18,280 nt of DNA from JBFYKJ01 sp041306005 (GTDB taxonomy: Archaea; Altiarchaeota; Altiarchaeia; JAFGQM01). A program made the translations under genes and the position numbers. Location of the stretch: assembly GCA_041306005.1 (NCBI GenBank), contig JBFYKJ010000101.1, forward strand, positions 1 through 18,280, given 5' to 3'. The notes beneath the pieces were generated by a model. That model had not been told where the DNA came from. It saw nothing but the letters and a program-made list of their open reading frames with translations, and searched no databases. Positions 1 to 6,058 of this stretch are shown here, piece by piece (the stretch's first letter is position 1; every line of letters starts with the position of its first letter).

Positions 1-16
1 GACGCTCTTCCGATCT
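1..16 (+). other. Illumina adapter remnant (not genomic)
   Basis: The first 16 bases, GACGCTCTTCCGATCT, are identical to the 3' end of the standard Illumina read-1 adapter. The biological sequence starts at 17, where the reverse strand immediately reads as the beginning of ilvD. This is assembly contamination at the contig edge. Confidence 0.93.
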
Positions 17-70
17 GAGAGCCCTGTGCGGCGCGGTCTCGATGCCCTTCTTCAAAACGTCACTTCTCAT
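17..70 (-). CDS. ilvD: Dihydroxy-acid dehydratase, N-terminal fragment cut by the contig edge
   Basis: Read on the minus strand from the ATG at 70-68, the first 18 codons give MRSDVLKKGIETAPHRAL. This closely matches the conserved N-terminus of dihydroxy-acid dehydratase (M-R-S-D-x-x-K-K-G-x-x-x-A-P-H-R). The next codon would run into the adapter at 16, so only 18 residues of a protein normally about 550 residues long are present. The enzyme is a cytosolic Fe-S dehydratase that converts 2,3-dihydroxy-3-methylbutanoate or -pentanoate to the 2-oxo acids in valine and isoleucine synthesis. An AT-rich box lies about 35 bases upstream (101-110). The identification rests on these 18 residues only, but they are the diagnostic start of the family. 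Confidence 0.82.
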
Positions 71-100
71 CTTCTTAGCGGGCTTAATTAACCTTAGCCG

Positions 101-110
101 AATAAAAAAC
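101..110 (-). promoter_or_regulatory. TATA-like box for ilvD
   Basis: On the minus strand this reads GTTTTTTATT, centred about 35 bases before the ilvD ATG. No strong ribosome site is visible (AAGAAG directly before the ATG). A short-leader or leaderless archaeal transcript is inferred. Confidence 0.4.
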
Positions 111-160
111 AGAATAAAAGCCGGATGAAACCGCAGGATAAATCCATCAATCTTAGCGGA

Positions 161-180
161 ACAAAAAGCGGAACAAAAAG
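161..180 (-). terminator. Oligo-T terminator of the 182-1132 gene
   Basis: Immediately after the stop codon of the minus-strand gene, the minus strand reads CTTTTTGTTCCGCTTTTTGT, two runs of five T. Archaeal RNA polymerase terminates at oligo-T tracts without needing a hairpin. This is inferred from position and composition. Confidence 0.5.
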
Positions 181-181
181 A

Positions 182-1132
182 TTACTTCGCGCCCCTAGCA
201 ATCTCCTTGTGAAGCCCGCGCCTTGTGCGCAGGCCCCTTGTGAAAAGGTCGTGGAACCTCTGGGCCTTCTTCTCGCCGGCGGCCTCCCTTATCGCGCTCA
301 TAGCTCCCCCCATGGCGGCGTTTCTTCTCTTTGCCAGCGCAGCGGCCTCCGCCTTATTCAGCTTACGGCTCCCCAGGTCAAAATCCAGGTTTGCATAGCG
401 TTTTATAGCATTGTGCGCGGCCGCCCTAGTCTCTCTATGGGCTTCGTTCTTTGGGTTGAGCCTTATTTTGGTCATAGCCTCTGCGGCCACGGCGGCTGCA
501 TCGGTTATCACCACATTCCTGCTGACGGCCTCGATGTTCTTTGGGAGGTCTTTTACACGCACCATCCCGAACCTCCTGCTATGCGCGTCGGACGTTTTGC
601 GCATCCTCTCCCTCAGCGCGTCCCGCTCATCCCTGAAGTCGTCGATGACTTTCCCCACGGACATTATGCCGTCGTTCAGACCCTGCAGTATAGCGTTCGG
701 ATTCCTGCCGCGCGTCCCGAGCTCGTATTGCAATTGCGACAGCGTTATGCCGGAGCTGTCCGCGAGCATCTCCCTGGTTTTCGCGTCAAAAAATTTCGGG
801 TACGCCTGGCCAAATTCCTTAAGGGCGAGCACCTGGGCGTAATTCTGCGCTATCAGGTTTACCTTCTTGCGCAGCCCGGGGCTCTTTATGCCCTCGCTGT
901 TCAGCACCGCGCTTGAGGCGATGCGGATGCCTTGGCGGTATGCGTTTTCTAGGAAGTGCAGCAGAGCATCCGGGCTGTCGGGACCATGCAAACTGTCGGC
1001 CTTCCTCTCAATTCTCAGTATCCTGGGCAACATGGTTTCCCTTAGCGTACTCTCGCTGCCGCCCATCCTTTCCCGCCGCGCGGCGCGCCTGCGCCTTTTG
1101 CCTTCGCCCAGTGCGATCCCTTTCTCAGCCAT
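182..1132 (-). CDS. Unrecognised basic, helix-rich protein (316 aa)
   Basis: I do not recognise a family. The frame is open further upstream to 1408, but that would overlap the DUF1858 gene on the other strand. The ATG at 1132-1130 is preferred because AGGGG lies just before it and an AT-rich box lies about 39 bases upstream. The protein starts MAEKGIALGEGKRRRRAARR, a dense basic patch at residues 12-22. It is then mostly predicted helix, rich in Arg, Lys and Ala, with a strongly basic C-terminus (RGLRTRRGLHKEIARGAK). There is no signal peptide, membrane segment or cysteine motif. The composition would suit a nucleic-acid- or ribosome-associated protein, but that is only inference. A long frame on the opposite strand at 125-916 was judged a shadow. 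Flanking promoter and oligo-T signals support the minus strand. Confidence 0.68.
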   Translation of the reverse strand: MAEKGIALGEGKRRRRAARRERMGGSESTLRETMLPRILRIERKADSLHGPDSPDALLHFLENAYRQGIRIASSAVLNSEGIKSPGLRKKVNLIAQNYAQVLALKEFGQAYPKFFDAKTREMLADSSGITLSQLQYELGTRGRNPNAILQGLNDGIMSVGKVIDDFRDERDALRERMRKTSDAHSRRFGMVRVKDLPKNIEAVSRNVVITDAAAVAAEAMTKIRLNPKNEAHRETRAAAHNAIKRYANLDFDLGSRKLNKAEAAALAKRRNAAMGGAMSAIREAAGEKKAQRFHDLFTRGLRTRRGLHKEIARGAK

Positions 1133-1164
1133 AATCCCCTCTTGCAGTGGATTATCTAACGAAG

Positions 1165-1177
1165 CTTTTAATAAAAG
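1165..1177 (-). promoter_or_regulatory. TATA-like box for the 182-1132 gene
   Basis: The near-palindrome CTTTTAATAAAAG is centred about 39 bases upstream of the ATG at 1132. Being nearly symmetric, it could in principle serve either direction, but it is too far (over 80 bases) from the plus-strand start at 1259 to be that gene's main box. Confidence 0.45.
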
Positions 1178-1210
1178 TGCCTTGTTGCACGGCAGTAAAC
1201 TAAGCCTATT

Positions 1211-1223
1211 GCCTTTTTTATTC
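1211..1223 (+). promoter_or_regulatory. Candidate TATA-like box for the DUF1858-gapN unit
   Basis: GCCTTTTTTATTC lies 36-48 bases before the ATG at 1259. No Shine-Dalgarno sequence precedes the ATG (CGCATAAAATG), so a short leader is likely. Weak call based on composition and spacing. Confidence 0.35.
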
Positions 1224-1258
1224 CCTCTTCCCTTTACTAAGTCATAATCCCGCATAAA

Positions 1259-1522
1259 ATGCCCCCAGCAATAACCAAGCACATGCCCATAGGCGATGTA
1301 GTGCAGAGGTACCCGGAAACGTTCCCGGTGTTCATGAGCTTCGGCCTTCACTGCGTCGGCTGCCACGTCGCGGCCTTCGAGACGATTGAGATGGGCGCAA
1401 TGTCCCACGGGATAAACCCCGACGAGCTCGTGGCCGAGCTGAACAAGGTGGTCTTGCAGAAGGCGCCGGCGGCTGAAAAGTCTGAAGCAAACTCCAAACC
1501 CAAGGCAAAATCCCGAAAATGA
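1259..1522 (+). CDS. DUF1858 / hybrid-cluster-protein-associated redox disulfide protein (87 aa)
   Basis: The N-terminal 60 residues carry the full DUF1858 pattern: I-T-K-x-M-P-I-G-D-V-V-x-x-Y-P, then F-G-L-H-C-V-G-C-H (cysteines at about 32 and 35) and A-x-x-T-I-E-M-G-A-M-S-H-G. The C-x-x-C pair is the conserved redox-disulfide motif that names the family. These proteins often accompany Fe-S redox enzymes, and their biochemical role is poorly defined. The last 20 or so residues are a Lys/Ala/Ser-rich tail without a family match. The stop codon overlaps the start of the aldehyde dehydrogenase gene as ATGA (1519-1522), so the two are probably translationally coupled. No Shine-Dalgarno site is visible. 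Confidence 0.88.
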   Translation: MPPAITKHMPIGDVVQRYPETFPVFMSFGLHCVGCHVAAFETIEMGAMSHGINPDELVAELNKVVLQKAPAAEKSEANSKPKAKSRK

Positions 1523-2988
1523 CCCTCTTTGACGACATACGCTATGGCAAGGCCTACCAGATGTACATAGGCGGCAAGTGGGTAGATGCGAGCGGCGGCG
1601 CGGCCATGGACGTCCTCACGCCAATAGACGGCTCGGTGATAGCGACAGTGCCGAGAGGCACTCTTAAGGATGCCGATAAGGCTGTACAGGCTTCTTACGA
1701 CAGCCGGGCCAAGATAGGCAAGATGTATGCTGTTGACAGGGCCAAGCTCCTTGCCAAGATAGGTTCCCTCGTTGCGGAGCACGCAGATGAGTTAATAGAC
1801 ATCATAGTCATGGACGCGGGGAAGCCGAGGAGCGTCGCGAAAGGCGAAGTCAACGCCACCGCGGAACGGTTCAAATACGCCGCTGAGGAAGCAAAACAGA
1901 TACGCGGCGAGTCCATGCTCGGCGACACGGTCCCCTGGGAGAAGGAGAAAATCGGGATGGTCCTTCGCCAGCCCCTTGGCGTCGTTCTTGCGATATCCCC
2001 CTTCAACTATCCCCTCTTCATCGCGGCGGCCAAGATCGCCCCGGCTTTGGCGGCTGGCAACTCCGTCGTCTGCAAGCCGGCGAGCGACGACCCGCTGGCA
2101 GTGCTCTATTTGGCAAGGCTCATCCAGGAAGCGGGCGTCCCGGACGGCGTCTTTAACGTCGTCACGGGGAGCGGCGCAGAGATAGGCGACTACCTCGCCG
2201 GCCACCCGAAGGTGAAGATGATATCCTTCACCGGCAGCTCATCGGTCGGGAAGAGGATAGCCCAGATAGCCACCCTGCAAAAACTCCACCTTGAACTGGG
2301 CGGGAAATCCCCTGCCCTCGTCTTCGACGACGCGGACATCGCAGTCGCCGCCAAGCAGTGCATCAGCGGCGCCTACAAATTCTCGGGCCAGAGGTGCGAC
2401 GCGATAAGCAGGATGCTGGTCGAGAAGAAGATAGCGCCGTCGTTCGTCAAGGCTCTCCTCGCCGAGGCCAAGAAGTGGAAGGTCGGGGACCCAAGACAGG
2501 AAGACGTCACAATCGGCCCGCTCATAAACAAGAGGGCGCTCGAAAAGGTGGACGAGCTCGTCAAGGATGCCCGGAAGAAGGGCGCCAAGGTCCTCCTCGG
2601 CGGCAAGAGGGGCAAAGGGTTATACTATGAACCTACCATCCTTGACAACGTCACCCCGAAGATGAAGATAGCCTGGGATGAGACCTTCGGCCCGGTTGCC
2701 GCGATAATGCGGGTCAAGGACTACGAGGAAGCCATCGAGCTTGCCAACAAGTCCGAGTACGGCCTTGACGCGTGCGTCTTTACTCAAGACGTGGACAAGG
2801 CGCTCGATGCGGCGCTAAGGCTGGAAGACGGGACGGTGCAGATCAATGCCGCCCCGGCACACGGGATAGGCAACTTCCCGTTCGGCGGCGACAAGGACTC
2901 GGGGATGGACCGGGAAGGGATCAAATTCTCGGTTGAGGAGATGACAAAGGTGCACACCATAGTCTTTAACCCTAGGAAGAAAGAGTAG
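1519..2988 (+). CDS. gapN: Non-phosphorylating glyceraldehyde-3-phosphate dehydrogenase (GAPN-type aldehyde dehydrogenase)
   Basis: This is a full-length (489 aa) NAD(P)-dependent aldehyde dehydrogenase. Visible landmarks are S-P-F-N-Y-P with the oxyanion Asn at 163, the cofactor-binding Lys at 186 in C-K-P-A-S-D, F-T-G-S near 237, the general-base Glu at 259 in L-E-L-G-G-K and the catalytic Cys at 293 in S-G-Q-R-C-D-A-I-S-R. The Arg directly before the catalytic Cys, the D-A-I after it and the C-terminal N-F-P-F-G-G-D-K-D-S-G all resemble archaeal GAPN. That enzyme oxidises glyceraldehyde 3-phosphate directly to 3-phosphoglycerate in the modified archaeal glycolysis, bypassing 1,3-bisphosphoglycerate. 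The family is certain. The substrate is inferred, and another aldehyde such as lactaldehyde or succinate semialdehyde is possible. It overlaps the DUF1858 gene by four bases and converges with the small membrane protein at 3047. Confidence 0.87.
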   Translation: MTLFDDIRYGKAYQMYIGGKWVDASGGAAMDVLTPIDGSVIATVPRGTLKDADKAVQASYDSRAKIGKMYAVDRAKLLAKIGSLVAEHADELIDIIVMDAGKPRSVAKGEVNATAERFKYAAEEAKQIRGESMLGDTVPWEKEKIGMVLRQPLGVVLAISPFNYPLFIAAAKIAPALAAGNSVVCKPASDDPLAVLYLARLIQEAGVPDGVFNVVTGSGAEIGDYLAGHPKVKMISFTGSSSVGKRIAQIATLQKLHLELGGKSPALVFDDADIAVAAKQCISGAYKFSGQRCDAISRMLVEKKIAPSFVKALLAEAKKWKVGDPRQEDVTIGPLINKRALEKVDELVKDARKKGAKVLLGGKRGKGLYYEPTILDNVTPKMKIAWDETFGPVAAIMRVKDYEEAIELANKSEYGLDACVFTQDVDKALDAALRLEDGTVQINAAPAHGIGNFPFGGDKDSGMDREGIKFSVEEMTKVHTIVFNPRKKE

Positions 2989-3046
2989 TCTTCCAAGGTA
3001 TCGGTGTTGCACTAGAACTAATATTACTAGCCGTGGTTGGGAGAGC

Positions 3047-3238
3047 CTACGCGCCCTTCCTGTTCTTAAACAGCCTCACAGCCCACGACGGGCGGTTCAT
3101 CACGGCGCGAAGCCCGCTGTCTATGGCGACAAAAAGAAGGAACGTGATCAGGACGGCGTTGGCGATGTCGTTGTAGGCTATCTGGTACACCGCCCCGAGC
3201 ATCAGGGCGCACGCGATGGAGACTATCAGGATGTACAT
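3047..3238 (-). CDS. Small two-helix membrane protein (63 aa)
   Basis: I recognise no family. The protein has two hydrophobic stretches, residues about 1-20 (MYILIVSIACALMLGAVYQI) and about 27-46 (NAVLITFLLFVAIDSGLRAV). A basic tail follows (RLFKNRKGA), so both ends probably face the cytoplasm under the positive-inside rule. It is transcribed against the gapN gene and away from the prefoldin gene. A good TATA-like box is centred 25 bases before the ATG, the spacing of a leaderless archaeal gene. Together with the coherent hydrophobic pattern this is the main support for it being real. Confidence 0.65.
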   Translation of the reverse strand: MYILIVSIACALMLGAVYQIAYNDIANAVLITFLLFVAIDSGLRAVMNRPSWAVRLFKNRKGA

Positions 3239-3256
3239 GCTAGTATAACGGGGAGT

Positions 3257-3268
3257 GGAATAAAAACT
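3257..3268 (-). promoter_or_regulatory. TATA-like box for the small membrane protein
   Basis: On the minus strand this reads AGTTTTTATTCC, centred about 25 bases upstream of the ATG at 3238. The spacing implies a leaderless mRNA. There is no ribosome-binding site between it and the ATG. Confidence 0.55.
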
Positions 3269-3320
3269 CTCCGCCGCTCTTCGCAGCGCCGGCCGGGTTT
3301 CAAATCCCCCCTCCTTCCGT

Positions 3321-3344
3321 TTTAAAGCCTATCCCCTAAATAAC
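3321..3344 (+). promoter_or_regulatory. Promoter region of the prefoldin-DHH unit
   Basis: Two AT-rich candidates lie upstream of the ATG at 3367: TTTAAAG at 3321-3327 (about 43 bases upstream) and CCTAAATAAC at 3335-3344 (about 27 bases upstream). The second has leaderless spacing. I cannot say which is used. Confidence 0.4.
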
Positions 3345-3366
3345 AGCACATTAAAAACTGATACAT

Positions 3367-3699
3367 ATGCAACAAATATCCGAAGAACTGAAGAACAAGA
3401 TAGCCCAGTTCCAGGCCATGCAGCAGCAGCTGCAGATGATAGCGGTGCAAAAGCAGCAGCTGGCCATGGACAAGCGGGATGCGGAGGAGGCGCTCGAACA
3501 GCTGAAAGCCGCCAAAGGCGACGTGTTCAAGTCGGTCGGGCCGATCCTCATGAGGTCCGACAAGGCGTCGCTCGAGGGCGAGCTTTCAGAGTCGATGTCG
3601 TCCTCCGACAGCCGAACAAGGCTCCTTGAGTCGCAGGAGAAAAAGGTCGCAGTGAAGGCCCAGGAGCTGCAAAAGGAGCTCCAGGCAAGCCTGTCCTGA
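3367..3699 (+). CDS. pfdB: Prefoldin beta subunit
   Basis: At 110 aa this is the normal length for archaeal prefoldin beta. The protein is two long helices with heptad character: the N-terminal helix I-S-E-E-L-K-N-K-I-A-Q-F-Q-A-M-Q-Q-Q-L-Q and a C-terminal helix ending E-K-K-V-A-V-K-A-Q-E-L-Q-K-E-L-Q. Between them is the beta-hairpin region with the family motif V-F-K-S-V-G-P-I-L at about 53-61. The hexameric alpha2-beta4 prefoldin holds unfolded proteins in its coiled-coil tentacles and passes them to the thermosome. The stop codon shares one base with the ATG of the DHH gene (TGATG), so the two are coupled. Confidence 0.95.
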   Translation: MQQISEELKNKIAQFQAMQQQLQMIAVQKQQLAMDKRDAEEALEQLKAAKGDVFKSVGPILMRSDKASLEGELSESMSSSDSRTRLLESQEKKVAVKAQELQKELQASLS

Positions 3700-4733
3700 T
3701 GACGCTCCTTAGGGGTGCGGCAGAATCGGGCGGAAAGATAGTAATCCTGTCGCACCTCAACGCGGACCCGGATGCGGTCGGTTCCAGCATAGCTGTTGCG
3801 GAATTCTTAAAGTCCCTCGGCGCCGAGCCGGTCATGGGCGCCGCTGGCGGGATCAACGCCCTTGCGCGCAACCTCATAAAGAAGCTGGACTATAAGATCG
3901 AGGTCAACCCGCAGATATCCGATGCCGCGGCCATACTGATACTCGATTCGTCCTCTTTTTCCCAGCTTGCGCCGATAGACGTCGCATCCTTTTCCGGGGA
4001 CATCTACATAGTCGACCACCACATACCGGAAGAGGACTTGAAATCCCGGGCGAAGGCCGCAGTCTTTGACGAGGCCTCGACGTCCACGTCCGAGATGGTC
4101 TACAAGATGCTAAAGGAGGAGGGCTTCAAGTTCACAAAGACGGTTTCCTTGGCCCTTATAACCGGCATAGTGACTGACACCGGCCACCTGCAATTCGCGA
4201 GGCCGGAGACCTTTAGGATAATAGCGGACCTTCTCGAGGCATCGGGAGAAGAGTACCCGGAGGTCCTCAACTTCATAACGATACCCACGGAGCCGTCAAG
4301 GAAGATCGCCCACCTCAAGTGCGCGTCAAGGCTCGAGATGGAGCGGATAGGCGAGTGGATAATCGCGCTGTCGAATGTCAGTTCCTTCGAGGCTTCCTCC
4401 GCCCGCGCGCTGGTTAAAATAGGCGCGGACGTGGCTTTCGTCTGTTCGAAGGAAAAATCCGACGTCCGTGTCAGCATACGCGCTTCGAACAAGTTCGTCA
4501 AGAAGACGGGCATCCACTTCGCCAAGGACTACGTGCCGCAGCTGGCTTCCGCGCTGAGCGGCTCGGGAGGGGGCCATGTGGCCGCAGTCAGCATCAACGG
4601 CAAGTTCGAGGGCAACGAGGAAGAGCTGCTCGAAAAGTGCTTTGACCTGCTGGCGGAGCTCGTGAAGGCGAAGGCGCCGGAAGAGGCGCAAACCGGTTTG
4701 GGGGCTGAAGCGCACAGTGCGGACACGCCATAA
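3699..4733 (+). CDS. DHH-DHHA1 family phosphoesterase
   Basis: This 344 aa protein has both halves of a DHH phosphoesterase. Metal-binding motifs are visible in order: S-H-L-N-A-D-P-D-A-V-G-S (His19, Asp23, Asp25), I-L-D-S-S-S (Asp83), V-D-H-H (106-108) and G-I-V-T-D-T-G (Asp160). The DHHA1 substrate-binding loop G-S-G-G-G-H is at 288-293. Such two-Mn enzymes hydrolyse short oligonucleotides (NrnA-like), pAp, cyclic dinucleotide products or single-stranded nucleic acid (RecJ-like). Its length and motif spacing favour the NrnA-like group. The exact substrate cannot be read from sequence. It overlaps the prefoldin beta gene by one base. The last 20 or so residues (AQTGLGAEAHSADTP) are probably a disordered tail. 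Confidence 0.88.
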   Translation: MTLLRGAAESGGKIVILSHLNADPDAVGSSIAVAEFLKSLGAEPVMGAAGGINALARNLIKKLDYKIEVNPQISDAAAILILDSSSFSQLAPIDVASFSGDIYIVDHHIPEEDLKSRAKAAVFDEASTSTSEMVYKMLKEEGFKFTKTVSLALITGIVTDTGHLQFARPETFRIIADLLEASGEEYPEVLNFITIPTEPSRKIAHLKCASRLEMERIGEWIIALSNVSSFEASSARALVKIGADVAFVCSKEKSDVRVSIRASNKFVKKTGIHFAKDYVPQLASALSGSGGGHVAAVSINGKFEGNEEELLEKCFDLLAELVKAKAPEEAQTGLGAEAHSADTP

Positions 4734-4763
4734 GGCGCGGGTCTATTATAATACAGCCCCGGC

Positions 4764-4793
4764 AAGTAGCGTATTTATAAGTAGCGTATTTAT
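4764..4793 (+). promoter_or_regulatory. Tandemly duplicated TATA-box segment before eS8
   Basis: The 15-base unit AAGTAGCGTATTTAT occurs twice head to tail with no mismatch (4764-4778 and 4779-4793). Each copy contains a TATA-like GTATTTATA. The second copy's box is centred about 31 bases and the first about 46 bases before the eS8 ATG at 4821. A further AT-rich CTATTATAATA lies at 4743-4753. Two start sites 15 bases apart are a reasonable inference. Confidence 0.75.
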
Positions 4794-4820
4794 ACCCTAA
4801 GCTTCAAATTAGCACCTAGA

Positions 4821-5183
4821 ATGGCACAATACCAGGGACGGAAGTCTGGCCTTGCGGCCCGGAAGAAGAAGAAGTCGGAGCTCGGCGCAGACCCGAGGAA
4901 CCCAAAGCTCACGGACAGCGCTGAGGAGCAGCGCAAGCAGCTGCGAAAAGTGGGCGGCAGCACAAAGACCACGCTCGTCAAGGCGCTTTACGCCAACATA
5001 TCGGTCAAGGGAAAGACCAAGAAGGCGAAGATTACGATGGTGCTCGACAACCCCGCTAACAAGGATTTCAGGCGGGAGAACGTCCTGTCCCTGGGCGGCG
5101 TTGTCGAGACGGAGCTTGGCAAGGCCCGGATAACCTCGCGGCCGAGCCAGGACGGCGTCGTGAACGCGGTCCTCATCGAGTGA
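4821..5183 (+). CDS. rps8e: Small ribosomal subunit protein eS8
   Basis: The 120 aa product has the usual length and pattern of archaeal eS8. The basic N-terminus Q-Y-Q-G-R-K-S-G followed by K-K-K-K-S-E-L-G-A-D-P is typical. So are G-G-S-T-K at about 45-49, the strand V-K-A-L-Y-A-N-I-S-V, the run N-P-A-N-K-D-F-R-R-E-N-V (77-88) and the closing T-S-R-P-S-Q-D-G-V-V-N-A-V-L. It is a cytosolic rRNA-binding protein of the 30S subunit. It has its own strong promoter with a duplicated TATA segment and probably a very short leader. Confidence 0.97.
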   Translation: MAQYQGRKSGLAARKKKKSELGADPRNPKLTDSAEEQRKQLRKVGGSTKTTLVKALYANISVKGKTKKAKITMVLDNPANKDFRRENVLSLGGVVETELGKARITSRPSQDGVVNAVLIE

Positions 5184-5290
5184 GCGGCTCTTTGATGAAA
5201 ACCTCTCAACCAACTGATGCTTAGGGCAGCCCCCGCCCTTTTTGACGAGCTCATCTGTCGTTTTTCAGTCTTAAAACTCCAAAATCCGCC

Positions 5291-6019
5291 ATGTTAGACA
5301 TACAATCCGCGCTCAAGCAGAAGCTGTTCAAGCAGAAGATACTGCTGCACATGGGCTGTCGGGACTGCGGGAGCGAGGACACCTACATGGGGGTCAACGT
5401 GCTCGCCCGGCTTGGCATTTCGGCGGAATCGCGGGAATTCGAGTGCGGCTGCGACCTTTACGGCTCGGACGGCTCGAGGCTTGCATCGCACGTGGCCGAG
5501 AACATGAAGTCCCTTAAGGGATTCTCGCAGGCTATAGTCGGCTGCGCGAGGTGCTATCATGTCATGAAGGCGTATTACCCCCTCGAGGTCGTGCACATAA
5601 GCGATGTGATATTGAAGAGGATCTCCGCGATGGAGCGCTCGTTCGGCGGCTCCGGCGACGTATATTACCATGATCCCTGCTACCTCGCCCGCTTCGAGAA
5701 GCTGATGGACGGGCCGAGGGAGGCGCTAAGGATACTGGGCTACACGGTCCGCGAGTTCCCGGCGAGCAGGGAAAAGGCGGACTGCTGCGGCGACTACTCG
5801 CCCTCGCGGGCTATCCGCGAGCGCGGGGCCGAGATGCGCCTCTCGCAGCTTGCGCAGGTCCGGGACCCGGCGGCAAAATGCATCGTAACAGCCGCATGCC
5901 CCAAGTGCACAAACAACTTCTCGAGTTTTAATAAGGAGAACAGCAAAATCACAGTCAAGCATTATCTAGAGCTGGTGGACGAGGCGCTGAGCTCCGTGAA
6001 CCCGGCTTACTACCTCTGA
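5291..6019 (+). CDS. CCG-domain iron-sulfur protein (HdrB / LutA-like cysteine-rich domains)
   Basis: This 242 aa protein contains two cysteine-rich (CCG) domains as found in heterodisulfide reductase subunit B, GlpC and LutA/YkgE. The second half is canonical: H-D-P-C-Y-L-A-R (Cys130), D-C-C-G (Cys165-166) and A-C-P-K-C (Cys203, Cys206). The first half has H-M-G-C-R-D-C-G (Cys23, Cys26), E-C-G-C-D (Cys52, Cys54) and G-C-A-R-C (Cys85, Cys88). So the usual adjacent cysteine pair is split by a glycine and the first site is a variant. Such domains bind Fe-S clusters (non-cubane in HdrB) and act in thiol-disulfide or quinone-linked electron transfer. No HdrC-like or flavoprotein partner is adjacent. 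It sits alone between two ribosomal protein genes. The electron partner is unknown. Confidence 0.85.
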   Translation: MLDIQSALKQKLFKQKILLHMGCRDCGSEDTYMGVNVLARLGISAESREFECGCDLYGSDGSRLASHVAENMKSLKGFSQAIVGCARCYHVMKAYYPLEVVHISDVILKRISAMERSFGGSGDVYYHDPCYLARFEKLMDGPREALRILGYTVREFPASREKADCCGDYSPSRAIRERGAEMRLSQLAQVRDPAAKCIVTAACPKCTNNFSSFNKENSKITVKHYLELVDEALSSVNPAYYL

Positions 6020-6058
6020 TCGCTTCGCGCGCTTGGCGCAATCATAATCATAATAAAA

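Larger units (their letters stand above)
93..180. repeat. Imperfect 28-base direct repeat, two copies
   Basis: Copies at 93-120 and 152-180 begin with CTTAGC and each contain two runs of A (CGAATAAAAA / CAGAATAAAAG against CGGAACAAAAA / GCGGAACAAAAAG). They differ at only a few positions. The second copy itself contains a 12-base tandem GCGGAACAAAAA x2 (156-167 and 168-179). On the minus strand the copies are T-rich and lie just downstream of the 182-1132 gene and across the ilvD promoter. Confidence 0.65.

Noticed and set aside
125..916. A 263-codon open frame on the plus strand
   Set aside because: It is opposite the 182-1132 gene. Its product is Pro/His/Arg-rich with no domain pattern, and the promoter and oligo-T signals favour the minus strand.
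1133..1408. N-terminal extension of the 182-1132 gene
   Set aside because: The frame stays open, but the extension overlaps the well-supported DUF1858 gene and removes the promoter. The ATG at 1132 has a better local context.
5192..5275. Possible C/D box sRNA after eS8 (TTGATGA at 5192, CTGATGC at 5214)
   Set aside because: A box C-like and a D'/C'-like motif are visible, but there is no clear terminal box D (CTGA) and no closing stem, so it is not called.
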